From assembly GCA_037951105.1 (NCBI GenBank), contig JBAMJV010004279.1, positions 1 to 64,000 of the forward strand: 64,000 nt of DNA. Reading direction: 5' to 3'. This DNA comes from Echinarachnius parma (taxonomy: Eukaryota; Echinodermata; Echinoidea; Clypeasteroida; Echinarachniidae). Below are positions 1 through 52,453 of the stretch, in pieces. The position numbers and the translations under genes were made by a program. Numbering within the stretch: the stretch's first letter is position 1; each line of letters begins with the position of its first letter. Under the pieces are notes generated by a model that saw only the letters and a program-made list of their open reading frames with translations, searched no databases and had not been told where the DNA came from.

Positions 1-578
1 ATTCTTTGAAAAGTGAAACTTTTTCGGAAAAATTGAAGTTTTATTTTTCTGTAGTTTTGTTCCATTTTTGGAATGATCCATGTGTAAAGTTTCATGAAAA
101 TACATGATTTGAAGCTTAAAACCGAACCCTCGTTGACTTTCAAATTGGCAACATTTGGTATGTTTGTGAAGGAAATTTTATTTTTTCTAAGGATATTAAC
201 TTAATCCGCGATAAAAATGTTGAAATTTGACTAAAAAAAGTCTTCGAAAATGGGGCAAAAGTGAGCAGTCTCCGAGACTGAAATTCGCTCAACGATCGGC
301 CCTGAAAATCGTGACGTCATCGGTAGAACGGGCCCGGCCGATCAGGCTGATCAAGCAAAGCAATGCGCGTGCATTATACGGCGTTGTGTATTGCTTTTTG
401 ATAATGTATGATCGAGCTGGACAGTTTTATTTCGAGGAAAATGGAGGGAAAATACTCTCGAACTGAGTTTCGCAATGGATTTTCCGAAGAAGATGAAGAA
501 CCGAGGACAGGAATGATTAATCAGACAGCGACAATGGATGACGGGATTTGGGAGATTTTTGGCGCTAGCTCACTATTG
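1..578. other. no recognisable gene (start of window)
   Basis: Short open frames occur but have no recognisable domain. The DNA from about 230 to 600 is GC-richer than its surroundings. If the COR gene begins upstream of the window, this is intronic. Confidence 0.4.
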
Positions 579-893
579 TACCCGCACGGTGTCGGCACGC
601 TACGCCGCTAGCTGCCCGTGACGCGCTCGTGAAGAGTACCATACAAAACACAAATGTAACGTGCCCAAAATCAACTAAATCTTCGACCATTGCTCAAATT
701 ATGGTCATGATTTCAAATAAGTTACACAGAACAGGTAAAAAAAGATAACTACTTTGAAATCATGACCATTATTTGAGCAATTTTCGAAGATTTAGTTGAT
801 TTTGGGTACGTTACATATGTGTTTCGTAGGATACTCTTCACGAGCACGGCACGGCCAGCTAGCGGGCCAGCGTGCCGACAACGGAGTGCGGGT
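579..893. repeat. palindromic MITE-like hairpin
   Basis: Two inverted arms of about 140 bp (579-716 and 753-893) are separated by a loop of about 36 bp. The right arm read backwards repeats the left, including GTCGGCACGCT, GCTCGTGAAGAG and AAATCAACTAAATCTTCGA. No coding potential is seen. It looks like a fold-back MITE; clear target duplications were not identified. Confidence 0.8.
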
Positions 894-980
894 TTCAATG
901 CGCCCTTTCCCCCAGCATCTTCCCCGACAAACTGTGCATGGACATGGTGCAATTCGCTATACAATTGCCGCAGTCATACG

Positions 981-1124
981 CCAGATCGACAAATCTATCA
1001 CTTTCATGGCCTCTTTGACATTATTATAGTTATATTTCACTGTCGGCTTAGAATGCCGACAGAGAAAAATACAATATAATGTCAAAGTCAAAGAGGGCAT
1101 GAAAGTGATAGATTTGTCGATCTA
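981..1124. repeat. short inverted repeat (hairpin)
   Basis: Arms 983-1038 and 1068-1123 are inverted copies (GATCGACAAATCTATCAC against its complement). A short loop holds its own small hairpin (TGTCGGC...GCCGACA). This is likely a MITE remnant. Confidence 0.75.
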
Positions 1125-1807
1125 CCATACGCCATGTACCTTTTCCCGACTTTGCGACTCGAATTCAACTTTGTCGATACTGGCGAACTCGCGATTTCCA
1201 CCTCAAAACCATGCCTGAAATCTTCACTTCCTTCAGACATTTCCACCATTCTCCGATTTTGCAGATTTCAGGTCGAATCTAACAAGAAAAATGATATTGA
1301 CAAGGTCGGCGTTCTATTGATTGAGCAGGGCAGCATAACTCGCGCTCGCTGGACTGGGGGATCGTTGGGGGAGGCAACGGGTACCGCTCTACCGTCGGCG
1401 GCCGTGGTTTGGGCCTATTCTACCTGTGACGTCATCAAATTTCTCTGCACCAAATCGCCGTCAAACGGCGAAAATCGGGGTTTAGAATAAGAGTTTACAT
1501 TTGCTTTTAATTGTTTTCTGGGCGGTGTTAGGGCTTCAAAATTAACTTTTTCATGCTCAGTATGTTCTCAGCTTTCAGAAGAGGTACAATATGCATATTA
1601 TAGGATCATTTGCATAAATTTACATATTTCAATATTTTTCTAATAATCATAATTCAGAAAATAATCAAGATATCAAAAGGATAATTAGCAAGCTCGTTCT
1701 TCTCACTTTCCTGTACAGGTTGATACCAACTTTGTAAAAATTCAACCTTTCATTCTTTTCTAAACCCGATATTATAAAATTCCCATTTTTCCATTCATAT
1801 TGTACAT
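1125..1807. other. no recognisable gene
   Basis: A 118-codon open frame at 1134-1490 has no recognised motif and no convincing splice context. The rest is AT-rich with nothing I can name. Confidence 0.35.
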
Positions 1808-2223
1808 GTCACACACGTGACCACCCCAAAATGTCACACACGTGACCAGACGTTGCCACATAATTAAGTACTATAAAAAACAACGGTTTGATATAATTCT
1901 CATTCATTGCTCTTGTTGTACTTACAAATGTATAGTACTTCTCTGGTAATAAGATGAACATTATAGCTATTCATATTTTAAAGAATTTTCCAAATGAAAT
2001 TTAGTTATGAAAAAAGCGCTCCGTGCGAAGTCACACACGTGACCCATGCCATTTGACCTCTGACATTGAGTTACGTAATCCTTATAAAATCTTTTGTGTT
2101 AAGTTTGAAAGACTACAACATATTCAAGTCACATATGAAGTAAAAATCATTATAGTCTCATACTTACTGAAATATAAGCATCCCATTTCAAAATTTGTCA
2201 TGTTTTGGGTCACACACGTGACC
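1808..2223. repeat. four copies of GTCACACACGTGACC
   Basis: The 15-mer occurs exactly at 1808-1822, 1833-1847, 2030-2044 and 2209-2223. Each contains the E-box CACGTG inside a near-palindromic GTCAC...GTGAC frame. The sequences between them are unlike each other, so this is not a simple tandem repeat. It could be a binding-site cluster or part of a repeat. Confidence 0.8.
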
Positions 2224-4460
2224 AAGAATGGCCCATTATAGTTTCTTTTGATCGATGAATGCACTATCCGGGAATAATTTTGTATTTTGATTTTGCTTCT
2301 GTTTTTGTAACACAATACTCCCAACATATATGGAAGGGTAATACTGGCAAATTGAGCTACTGATGGAAGGGGTGGGGATAACAATTACAAGAATAATATT
2401 GAGGTAAACTTTATGTACATGTAAGTGTGTGAATCTGCACACTAATTTAGAGTAAAGAATAATGTGCATGTATAGTTATAGTGGGCCCAGGTCCTCTTTG
2501 TTTTGCGGTTTTCTCTCATTTTTGGTATGTTTCCTTTAATTACCTCCACCTTTAACCTCTGATCTGGGAGGAGAGTAGAATCTAACCTTGGGGGTCTGCT
2601 GGCAAGCTAGTGCGAGACGATTTATTGCATAATTTGGTTTGTTTTTACTTTAGAAAGAGGGAATATATGGTCTTGTTGTGTTTTGGGAGAGGGAATGATT
2701 TCTGGGGGGACTATTTATGAGTTTCAATGCCAAATCAGAGTGTGGCATTTCCCTGGTTGTATATATTGGTCAACCAGACCATTGGCATGCTCTCTTACTG
2801 CTCGGCCGACTTAGGGAGAGGGTGCCTTGTATTCTCAGCTCCTCGAACGTCAGAAAGCCCATGCATCTAATTTGTATTCACCTGTTTTGAAAAGTGCCGA
2901 TATCAATAGTTGGACTAAATGTGTATACACCCATATCTTGAATGGAGAAGACTCAAATATGTATTTATAATATAGAAGTATCTTTGTATTGTGCTACACT
3001 TGTGTCAGCTGAGGATGGGTTTTCTAGCAACACTCGTTAACGTGTTCCATGCTACGAACATGACCTGTGGTCTACGGCAGACGAATATATTTTAAAGACT
3101 TTTTCACCCTTTCCATGGAGAGCGATTTGAGTGGAAGTCATCGAGAGCAGATGAACGTGGAGGCACCCCTCTCTTCCACATTGCTTGTGGGGGGGACGTG
3201 ATTGGAAGTTTGAAGCTTATATTTGCCAAGTTCGTCATCCCCGTCGTCATCGTCGTCGTGAGAGCGTTGCCGGAGGTAGCGAGAAGGATAGCCATCGAAT
3301 CGAGCTGGTGATCGAGGGACGCGTACGTGTTGGTGGAGGTAGCGAGATATAGAAGCCCCTTCGAATTGCGCTGGTGATCGCGGAACGCGTATTGATGGAG
3401 GCAACTGAATAGGACTCGAATTAGCATGTTAATAAGGTTTACTGTGGTCTTTTGTTTCTTTTGAGTAATATGTTTATTATTCCTACATGATTTACACTTG
3501 AGAATTGTGCCGGTTGTGACGGGGACCGTGGTGTTGTTCTTGGTATGAATATTTAATAAACCTCTTGCCCGAGGGTTATGCAATCTTATTTCGATTGTGC
3601 CTCTTTTGATGTTTTATTATTTTATTGTCTTAGTTGGAAAAACCCACCCTTACATACACATAATGTTTTCCAGATGTATATATGTTACAATTTTTAACAA
3701 ATTATTAGGGGGATGTGCCTCCTGCCCCTCCCCCTTTATTCAATATGATACTGAATAAGAATTAAAGCATAATATAGTGTGTGTATGTGTTTGTAGGATG
3801 GGGAGCACACAATTACTGGGGGAATGCAAGTTCTATAGTTTCTTGATTCTTCCTATTTGTATTTGCTTTGTCTAGATTACATGCAGGGGCGCGGGGGGGG
3901 GGGGGGGGGCGTGCATACTCCCGGGATCTACGCCACTACCCACATTGTGTTATCTGTAGCCCATGTGCCATATTTTAAGACAATATGCTTCAAAACATTA
4001 TAGTTATAGTGTTATCACCCTACATACAGATGGTGGTCATTTTGGAATATGGTCACCATTTGGCACAATAAGTGGTCAATGACCTCTGACCTTTGAACTC
4101 ATAACTAAGAAATATAAACATATATGATATATATTCCTTAAGGTGCATATAATGTACTGAAGAAAAAAATGTTGTTTGCATATATAATTAGCTTTGTGAC
4201 CTTTGACCTTTGACATGACCCCAAATTTTTACCAGATCATCGTCTTTACTAAGTGCATACAGGTACCCAGTTTGATGCAAATTGGCCAAGCAGTTTTTGA
4301 GATATAGCCATATACCAAGGTTCACATCGGCAGCCATTTTGAAAAATGGCGCCCATGTCCAATAGGGGTCAGGTCCGCGTTGGCTACGTTTCTAAATTTG
4401 CTTAGAATTACCTTATCTTCATGTGTGCTCAATTTCACGCTTTTATCACAAAGTGCATGC
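2224..4460. other. gene-poor stretch; CT/G-rich runs
   Basis: No exon is confidently recognised. It contains a G run at 3892-3909 and scattered pieces resembling dispersed repeats (GACCTTTGACCTTTGAC near 4200). An ankyrin-like relic near 3096-3314 is listed separately. Confidence 0.4.
3096..3314 (+). pseudogene. possible ankyrin-repeat relic
   Basis: This frame is open for about 72 codons and includes ERGGTPLFHIACGGDVIGSL then KLIF. That resembles one ankyrin repeat (Asp-x-x-Gly-x-Thr-Pro-Leu-His-x-Ala...Val-x-x-Leu-Leu). It is followed by a stop and then by two 66-bp near-repeats (about 3296 and 3362) with no common open frame. It may be a decayed exon of the gene downstream or unrelated. 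The similarity is one repeat long and could be chance. Confidence 0.25.
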
Positions 4461-4470
4461 ATGCATTTAA

Positions 4471-4555
4471 GTCGTACGTACGAGATAACAAGTCGTACGT
4501 ACGAGATAATAAGTTGTACGTACGAGATAATAAGTCGTACGTACGAGATAATACG
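4471..4555. repeat. 22-bp tandem repeat with TCGTACGTACGA palindrome
   Basis: Four units of about 22 bp, each AAGTCGTACGTACGAGATAA or a one-base variant. Each unit holds the 12-bp perfect palindrome TCGTACGTACGA. A second array of the same unit lies at 6366-6425. Confidence 0.92.
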
Positions 4556-4789
4556 GACTTTTCGATTTGTACGTTCACTAGTGGACTGGTACAGTGACGT
4601 CATTTTTTGAAGCAGTGCGCATGCGCATCTACGTGCCCGTCGTTCGTACCAGATATCTAATACGTGTACACCCCTGTTTTGCCGTCGGTCTAGATCTGTG
4701 ACGACAAGCACTATTTGGCTACTAAAAACAACGTCATATATAGCTGTATATTTCTTGTTTCTCTGCTGTGGTCTCTGTAAACAGGTTAA

Positions 4790-6145
4790 CTGAAATATAT
4801 GATTTAAATGAACTTGTCTATAAAGGTTACCTGTTTATAGCGTCCACTCTTCTTGTCTGCATTGGGTGGTCACTATACACAGGTTTTACTATATCTCATT
4901 TTAATTCTATGGAGTCTGTCAATAATAAGTCACCTGATTATAGCGCCCACTTCCATGCATTGTTTCATTTGGATGGTCACTATACACAGGTTTGACAGTA
5001 CACTGTGTTATGAAATTTTTGTCTATAAAGGTCACCTGTTTATAGCGACCACATGTCTTGTTGCACTTGGGTGGTCACCATACAAAGTTTACTGTTTATG
5101 ATTTTATGGAACAGGTCTATAAAGGGCACCTGTTTATTGCGGCAAATGTTCTTATTTTCCTTTAGTGGTCGTTATACACAGGTTTGACTGTAAACAATAT
5201 GTTGGCACCTGTCTATAAAGGTCACTTGCAATTGAGTGTCAATTGTGTTGTTTCCATTGAGTGGTCACTATACAGAGGTTTGTCTTAATAAGATTTTATA
5301 GAACCTGTCTATAAAGGTCATCTGTTTAGAGCGGCTATTTTTTTTCTCCATTCCATCTGGTGGTCATTACACACAGGTTTGACTGTAAACAATATGTTGG
5401 CACCTGTATATAAAGGTCACTTGCAATTAAGTGTCAATTGTATTGTTTCCATTGATTCGTCACTATACAGAGGTTTGTCTTAATAAGATTTTATAGAACC
5501 TGTCTATAAAGGTCACCTGTTTAGAGCGGCCATTTTTTTTCATTCCATCTGGTGGTCATTACACACAGGTTGGACTGTAAACGATATTTCGAAACCTGTC
5601 TACAAAGGTCACCTGATAATAGCCGCCAATTTTCTTGTTTTCCTTTGGTGGTCTTTCTACACAGGTTTGACTGTAAACGACTTTTCGGAACATGTATTTA
5701 AAGGTCTCCTGATCATAGCCGCTAATTTTCTTGTTTTCCATTGGTGGTCATACACAGGTTTGACTGTAAACAATATTTCGGAACCTGTCTGTAAAGGTCA
5801 CCTGATAATAGCTGCCAATTTTCTTGTTTTCATTTGGTGGTCTTTACACACAGGTTTGACTGTAAACGGTATTTTTGAACTGTCTGCAATGGACACCAGT
5901 TTATAGCTGCCAATTATTCATATCCCTTTGGTGGTCATTATACACAGGTTTTACTGTATGTTGGCACCTGTCTATAAAGGTCACTTGCAATCAAGTGTCA
6001 ATTGTATTGTTTCAATTGAGTGGTCACTATACAGAGGTTTGTCTTAATAATATTTTATAGAACCTGTCTATAAAGGTCACCTGTTAAGAGCGGCCATTTT
6101 TCTTTTTTCAATCTGGTGGTCACTATACACAGGTTTGACTGTATT
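4790..6145. repeat. about 96-bp satellite-like tandem array
   Basis: About fourteen diverged units of 92-100 bp. Each has ACCTGTCTATAAAGGTCACC, a TTTATAGCGGCCA-like segment, a GTGGTCACTATACACAGGTT segment and then a spacer. Unit starts are near 4826, 4927, 5029, 5124, 5217, 5316, 5413, 5510, 5605, 5700, 5795, 5890, 5975 and 6073. Some pairs of units are more alike than neighbours (5200-5330 and 5395-5515), a sign of higher-order duplication. Open frames here are by-products of the repeat. Confidence 0.92.
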
Positions 6146-6365
6146 GGATATCAAAACCCTTTTTTTTACAAAACTAATCTTCTATTCTCTGCAAACTTCG
6201 CACGAGCAATGCATGGCGTAACTATCCCGAGACTTGAACGCGCGTCGTCGTATGAAATCGAAAAGGTAAATAGCAACAGTCAACGTGCCTAGTCAACTCA
6301 ATGTGGTACTTCACTGGGATGACAGGTCAACGGTCCTCGTATCAGCGATCGAAAACTCCCTAATA

Positions 6366-6425
6366 AGTGGTACGTACGAGATAATATGTCGTACATACGA
6401 CATAATAAGTCGTACGTACGAGATA
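6366..6425. repeat. second 22-bp TCGTACGTACGA array
   Basis: Three units of the same repeat as at 4471-4555, one with a changed core (GTCGTACATACGACATAATA). It lies about 220 bp after the satellite array, so the two short arrays bracket it. Confidence 0.88.
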
Positions 6426-7344
6426 GCGTCCGGGAATTTTTTTTGTATCCAACATGTCCCCAACGGGGCTTCGTACAATTGAAATTGAGTAATTGAATAC
6501 ATTTTTATTTTATGTTATATTCTTAAAATAAATTAAATGTATCGTACTCAATAACAAATAAATCTAATAATTAAATGTGATATTAAAAAGTACAGTAATT
6601 GAGTAATTGAATGAGAGATGCAATCGAGGATTGCCTACAACGTTGGGTCCGACACATGGGAATGCTTGAGCTACTCAAATTCGGCTGTCTTCGCCGACAC
6701 CGTGGTCCCATCTCGATGTCATCGTACTATAATACGATGGCTACACGACGGCATTGCGAGGGCTTCACGTAGTCGTGTTGCCTTCCTAAGCCAATCGGGC
6801 AGCTTCTTGTTTCCTTTGTATTGTCTTCGTGAGGCGAAAAATTCCCGATGGCACCGATGATCACACGAAGCAAAGACGAAGATGACACGATTTGACAAGA
6901 TGCCCTCACGATGGCCCTACGAAGGGCAAAATGGACACACGAATTCAACACGAAAATGAACCTTCGCAAGGTCATTCAGCAATTTGTTGACATGCCAAAG
7001 ATTTTGCCACCGCTCACGAAGTTGCTGCCGGAGCCTGAGAAACTCCACCGGCGGTCATACGATGGCTTAAGATGCCCTCACGAATGGCCCGATGCTTTTA
7101 CGCTCAGAGCCGAATTTGAACATTTCCTTTATCGTGTGTCCATCGGGTATTAACTTCGGGACAGTCTGACGCCACCTTAGTTAGAATCGGAAGCTCAGGT
7201 CTTTGATCATTGACTCTTTTCATATTACTCATACTTTTTTCTTACAGTGGGCAAGCAGTTTTCAACAATGTTTTTGATCAAAACAAGCAAAATCATTGAC
7301 AGCTAATTTACACATAAATTTAATCATTTACCTCTCTCAATTAG
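6426..7344. other. no recognisable gene just before first COR exon
   Basis: Two 80-codon frames (6618-6860 and 6911-7153) are open but show no domain. Composition rises in GC between 6620 and 7150, which could mark a decayed exon or repeat. I looked for a Roc P-loop (Gly-x4-Gly-Lys-Ser/Thr) and did not find one. Confidence 0.4.
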
Positions 7345-48601
<41,257 letters not shown>

Positions 48602-48694
48602 AGGATAAGGAAACCAAATGGAACTGTTGCTTTCATATACTTGAAGAGATTAGAAGGAATAATCTCTGAAAGATTATAATAATAATTATAATTG

Positions 48695-48860
48695 GGCAAG
48701 AAACAAGAAAACTATGGCTCTTTTAAGATGTCTGTTTATTTCTGTGGGAAACTCAAATTGGCAACGCACCCCATAATTGTTTTGTACACAAATATTTACA
48801 GTTGTACAGTTTTCTTCATTGTCACACTTTTCCATTCCCCCAAATCATGATATGTTGTGG
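48695..48860. repeat. partial copy of the 10823-11370 MITE
   Basis: Shares AAGAAAACTATGGCTCTTT and ACTCAAATTGGCAAC with the element at 10823-11370. It begins about 95 bp after the stop codon, so it is probably part of the 3' untranslated region. Confidence 0.7.
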
Positions 48861-49274
48861 AGGTGGGGGTGTCACGTCGGTTGACGCTAATAAGAATACT
48901 AGCTACACATGCCATGTACAAGATGTAAGATCACCACATTTATTAACATTTCAATTGCAACTTTGCACATAACACAATATATTAAGTATTTCAACTTCAA
49001 TGGACTAGTCCACAACAACGTAACATTGCTTCAAATAATAAATCTCAAACTTCTCATTCCCTAAATCCTAACCATCTGACACACAGATATATCCTATTAT
49101 AGATCAACACACTGCCTTTGCAGGTTACTTCCAAACTTCTACCACACACACACATAGGTCAATTAGCATTCTTTATACGTACTCCATATTTGACAACATG
49201 TTCAAGCCCGTCCAAGAAGTTTGTGTTGTTATTTGGGTCTTGAACATGTTTGTTCATGTAAATTTCTAATAATT

Positions 49275-49280
49275 AATAAA
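49275..49280 (+). terminator. possible polyadenylation signal AATAAA
   Basis: This AATAAA is about 670 bp after the stop codon of the COR-ZU5-UPA-Death gene, in AT-rich DNA, and could end its transcript. Other AATAAA motifs occur by chance in this AT-rich DNA, so the assignment is weak. Confidence 0.2.
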
Positions 49281-49713
49281 GTTAAACTACTATGCTTACC
49301 AAATATGCTGTTTTTGTTGTGGTTTGGATTCCGTATTGTAGCATTTGAGCTCCTTTTCTCTGGAAAAAATGAGTAGTTGCTGCAGTGCTGCACACCCTGA
49401 AACGTGGTCCGCATGTACACAAAGTATGAACCCTGATGAAGGGCCTATTTGCTCAAAATACAAATTTGCTAAATAGTCTCAATTTAAGACTAGGAAGTTT
49501 ACATTCGGATTTTATTAATTTGAGTCTGATCATCATCGTTCATATTTGTATCATTTCAAGTTTTGATGAATTTGATCACACTTGACTAAATGAAATCGGA
49601 AGGTAAACTATTCAAATTCTTAAAAGGAGACTCTTTAGTAAACGTGTATTTTGAGTAAATACGCCCTTCATATATCGATTATTACGTCCGAAGCGTGCAC
49701 GCCCACCCCGCGC

Positions 49714-49926
49714 TATAAAATCCCATCGCAAAGAAGATCGGTCTCTCATAGAATAACACGTGTTTCGTCGCGGCGGCGCGCCGCGGCTAGGGAGGCAGGC
49801 GGCGAAGCGAACACTCCGGGATCGAGAGCGCAAACGGACGCGTCTGAATACTTATGCAGCTCTATGGCACTAGTATTCAAGAAGAGCTTCATGCGCGATT
49901 TTTTGTCGGTAGATGGCATCAGCTAG
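49714..49926 (+). promoter_or_regulatory. possible TATA promoter and first exon
   Basis: In a locally GC-rich island (about 49680-49860), TATAAAA lies at 49714-49720 within CGCTATAAAATCCC. About 190 bp later an ATG (49913) opens M-A-S-A and runs straight into a donor AG|GTATGT at 49926. That layout (TATA, GC-rich leader, short first coding exon, splice donor) suits a gene start on the plus strand. No following exon was recognised, so this stays tentative. Confidence 0.35.
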
Positions 49927-50129
49927 GTATGTCGATGCTAACAAACTTTCCTATATGTTGCGTGTAAATGGTCCAGTTACTGGACCAATTTACTAGTAGA
50001 TGTGACCACACAGTCTTTTTACATAAGGAATAAACTGAACGATACCAACTTTAATGCATGCCGGCTTTCCACGAAGGTCCTTGTCTATTATTTGGGTTCC
50101 CTGAACCACCAACGAAATGTTGCTAGCAG

Positions 50130-50318
50130 ATGCAGCATATTGCATGTTGTTCCGATGTTGACGAAGACCGCGTCCTGTCGACGACCAATGATGATGGCTT
50201 CTCGATGCCAACGGCGAATCTGGATGAGCGGTCCCAGATGATGCTCCTGTATGTTGCGTTAAGCAGAGATGTAAACTCCGGCCCCAGCATATGTGCCATC
50301 GATGGTGACCAGAAGTAA
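50130..50318 (+). pseudogene. possible non-LTR retroelement N-terminal relic
   Basis: A 62-codon frame ends SQMMLLYVALSRDVNSGPSI and then a Cys and a stop soon after. The Leu-rich stretch followed by Asp-Val-x-x-Gly-Pro faintly resembles the 2A-like leader seen in some invertebrate non-LTR elements (Asp-Val-Glu-x-Asn-Pro-Gly-Pro), but Glu and one Pro are missing. No reverse transcriptase is seen nearby. Confidence 0.2.
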
Positions 50319-51081
50319 CTCTCAAACTGAGTTACTCTAAAACCAGCCTCTTCTTGCAGGCGAATAATGCAGTTTCCAAATAAAAGTTAACTGGTTGAAC
50401 TAACTAATAAAACAAATCAAATCTGCAAGTTTAATGAAATAAAACGAACATAAACTGCAGCTGCATAAAGAAATCATATGACTACCCCCTTCAACCCCCA
50501 GCCACATACCACAATATGCAAATCGGCTAAATTGGCATGCATCTAAATGAGCATGTTACCCTACTACATTGAAAGAAGCAACTTGATTCCATATCAACCC
50601 ATATTACAAGCCTCCACTGTGATTCAATGGGTTTACCTCAATTAATATGCAAATTACCTCCACCAACAATGGCACAGTCATGCATCCATACACTCGAGTT
50701 ATCATGCACCCCTCTCCCTCTCTCATTCTCTCACCATCAATGGCACATTCATACACCAATGCACATACAACACCCTTACACACGGCCACACAATATACGC
50801 CCTCTCCCTATGAACCAAGTACAGTTCTATAAAATGCAGAAAGAACAAGATAAAAACAAAAAAGAAACAATTGTCACTTTCCAATGTGACAGGGGGATGG
50901 GCAAAATTATGTCCTGGGCACCAATCAGTCCGACCTCCACTGGCAGTCACAACAGAGTGATCAGATATGTGGTTAATCTCATATCAGACTGTTCTGTTTG
51001 TCTTCTGTTGGCCCATGTACAATTTTCAATTGGTAATATAAGCAGGATGATTCTGTCAGCTGGTGTGCTGACTCAGTATGA

Positions 51082-52240
51082 CATATACAACCCAAGGCAT
51101 GACCTGTACAAGACTATTTGATGGTAAGACCTCATAATTCCATGGTAAGATGTATCTCCATCAGCCACAGCCTGTGTATTATAGGGACCAGCCTAGCTGA
51201 ATGGGTTAAACACACAAACACAGGGTTGCCAAGTATCACGCATTGAGCGTGTGACACACGCATTTCACCCCTCTCTCACGCTCTCACGCTGATCTCTTAA
51301 TATCACACGCCTTAGAAGCATATTGGAGAAAAACCAAAAAAAAACATATAAATACGTATATTAACGTTCAGGCGTTCCGTATGTCGTGCAAAATAATGAT
51401 AATACGCGCGTTTTCCCGTCAAAATCCGCCTAACCGGCCGTGTACCGTACACATAAATTGCACCCTAGCTAGATGAACACGTCGCTCGGCGCACTCGGGG
51501 CGCACCAGCCTCTCGTCTCCGTAGGTGTCGAAACCATTTATGGCATGCATGCTTCCGATATATCCGGAAATACGATCGTGCCGCGCCGCGCCACGCCGCG
51601 CTAGAAGACACAAAACTCCCATATATCCTTGGATCAAGACATGTTACCTGTATGTTGGTAAGCAGAACATAGTGACTTAGGGTGTTTAATGACTGTATAT
51701 GAAATGTTATTTTACCTCATTGCAAAAGCTCCCTACCGTGGGAGGGGGGACACCCCCCTCCCACACCCTCCCCCCGCTCGGTCGCTCGCTTCTTCGCTCG
51801 GGTGCTTCGTGCCCTCGCTAGCGGGCCGCGCGTGATCGGTCGCTCGATCCGCTCCCTCCCAATGTCTCAATCTCACACGCTCACCTCTGCTTCAAAGTTG
51901 GCAACCCTGCAAACACCTCACATTGAATGAGCCTTGAGCTATTGCATCTCATCCTCCCCTTGTTCCATTACTGTGTAATATTCATTGATGACTTAACCTG
52001 TTTGCTTATATTATAATGAAGGGACCAGCCCTGAATGGGATAAACACACTAACACCTCACATTGAATAAGCCTTGAGCTAATGCATCTCATCCTCCTCAC
52101 TGATCCATAACTATGTACAGAGATACAACCCAAGGCATTGACCTGTACAAGACTATTTGATGGTAAGATGCATCTCCATCAGCCACAGCCTGTGTATTAT
52201 AGGGACCAGCCCTGAATGGGTTAAACACACAAACACCTTA
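51082..52240. repeat. diverged duplicates of a 120-bp unit
   Basis: GACCTGTACAAGACTATTTG, GGGACCAGCC..GAATGGG and CATTGAATGAGCCTTGAGC segments recur near 51100, 51190, 51910, 52020, 52140 and 52200. One unit is split by the element 51221-51909. Confidence 0.75.
51221..51909. mobile_element. element with CAGGGTTGCCAA ends (hAT-like MITE?)
   Basis: Ends CAGGGTTGCCAA and TTGGCAACCCTG. CAAACA flanks both sides (51215-51220, 51910-51915). The related unit at 52216 reads GGGTTAAACACACAAACACC without the insertion. The interior has CACGCTCTCACGCTGATC, a GC-rich middle and no transposase. CAGGG ends suit hAT, which normally gives 8-bp duplications, so the family is uncertain. Confidence 0.75.
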
Positions 52241-52453
52241 CATTGAACGAGCCTTGAAATAATTCAACTCATCCTCCCTATACAAAGTCTATATGGAATA
52301 CAGAATATCAAAGGGAACAGGTTTAGATTGTACCGTTGTTATATGTAATATAGAGAAGCTTCTGCTTAATGGGTTAACATTGAAGGGCTACTGATCCTGT
52401 TAAAGGGGTAGGATTTGACCAAACATCTCTGTTTCTGAAGGAATTGTCTCCAC

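Noticed and set aside
1134..1490. 118-codon plus frame
   Set aside because: No domain, no clear splice or start context; left as unassigned.
3104..3583. 159-codon minus-strand frame as a gene
   Set aside because: No domain, low-complexity composition, and it overlaps the opposite-strand ankyrin-like frame and a 66-bp repeat.
50627..51121. 164-codon plus frame
   Set aside because: No recognisable motif; the first part is His/Thr/Pro-rich low complexity and the end lies in a locally repeated unit.
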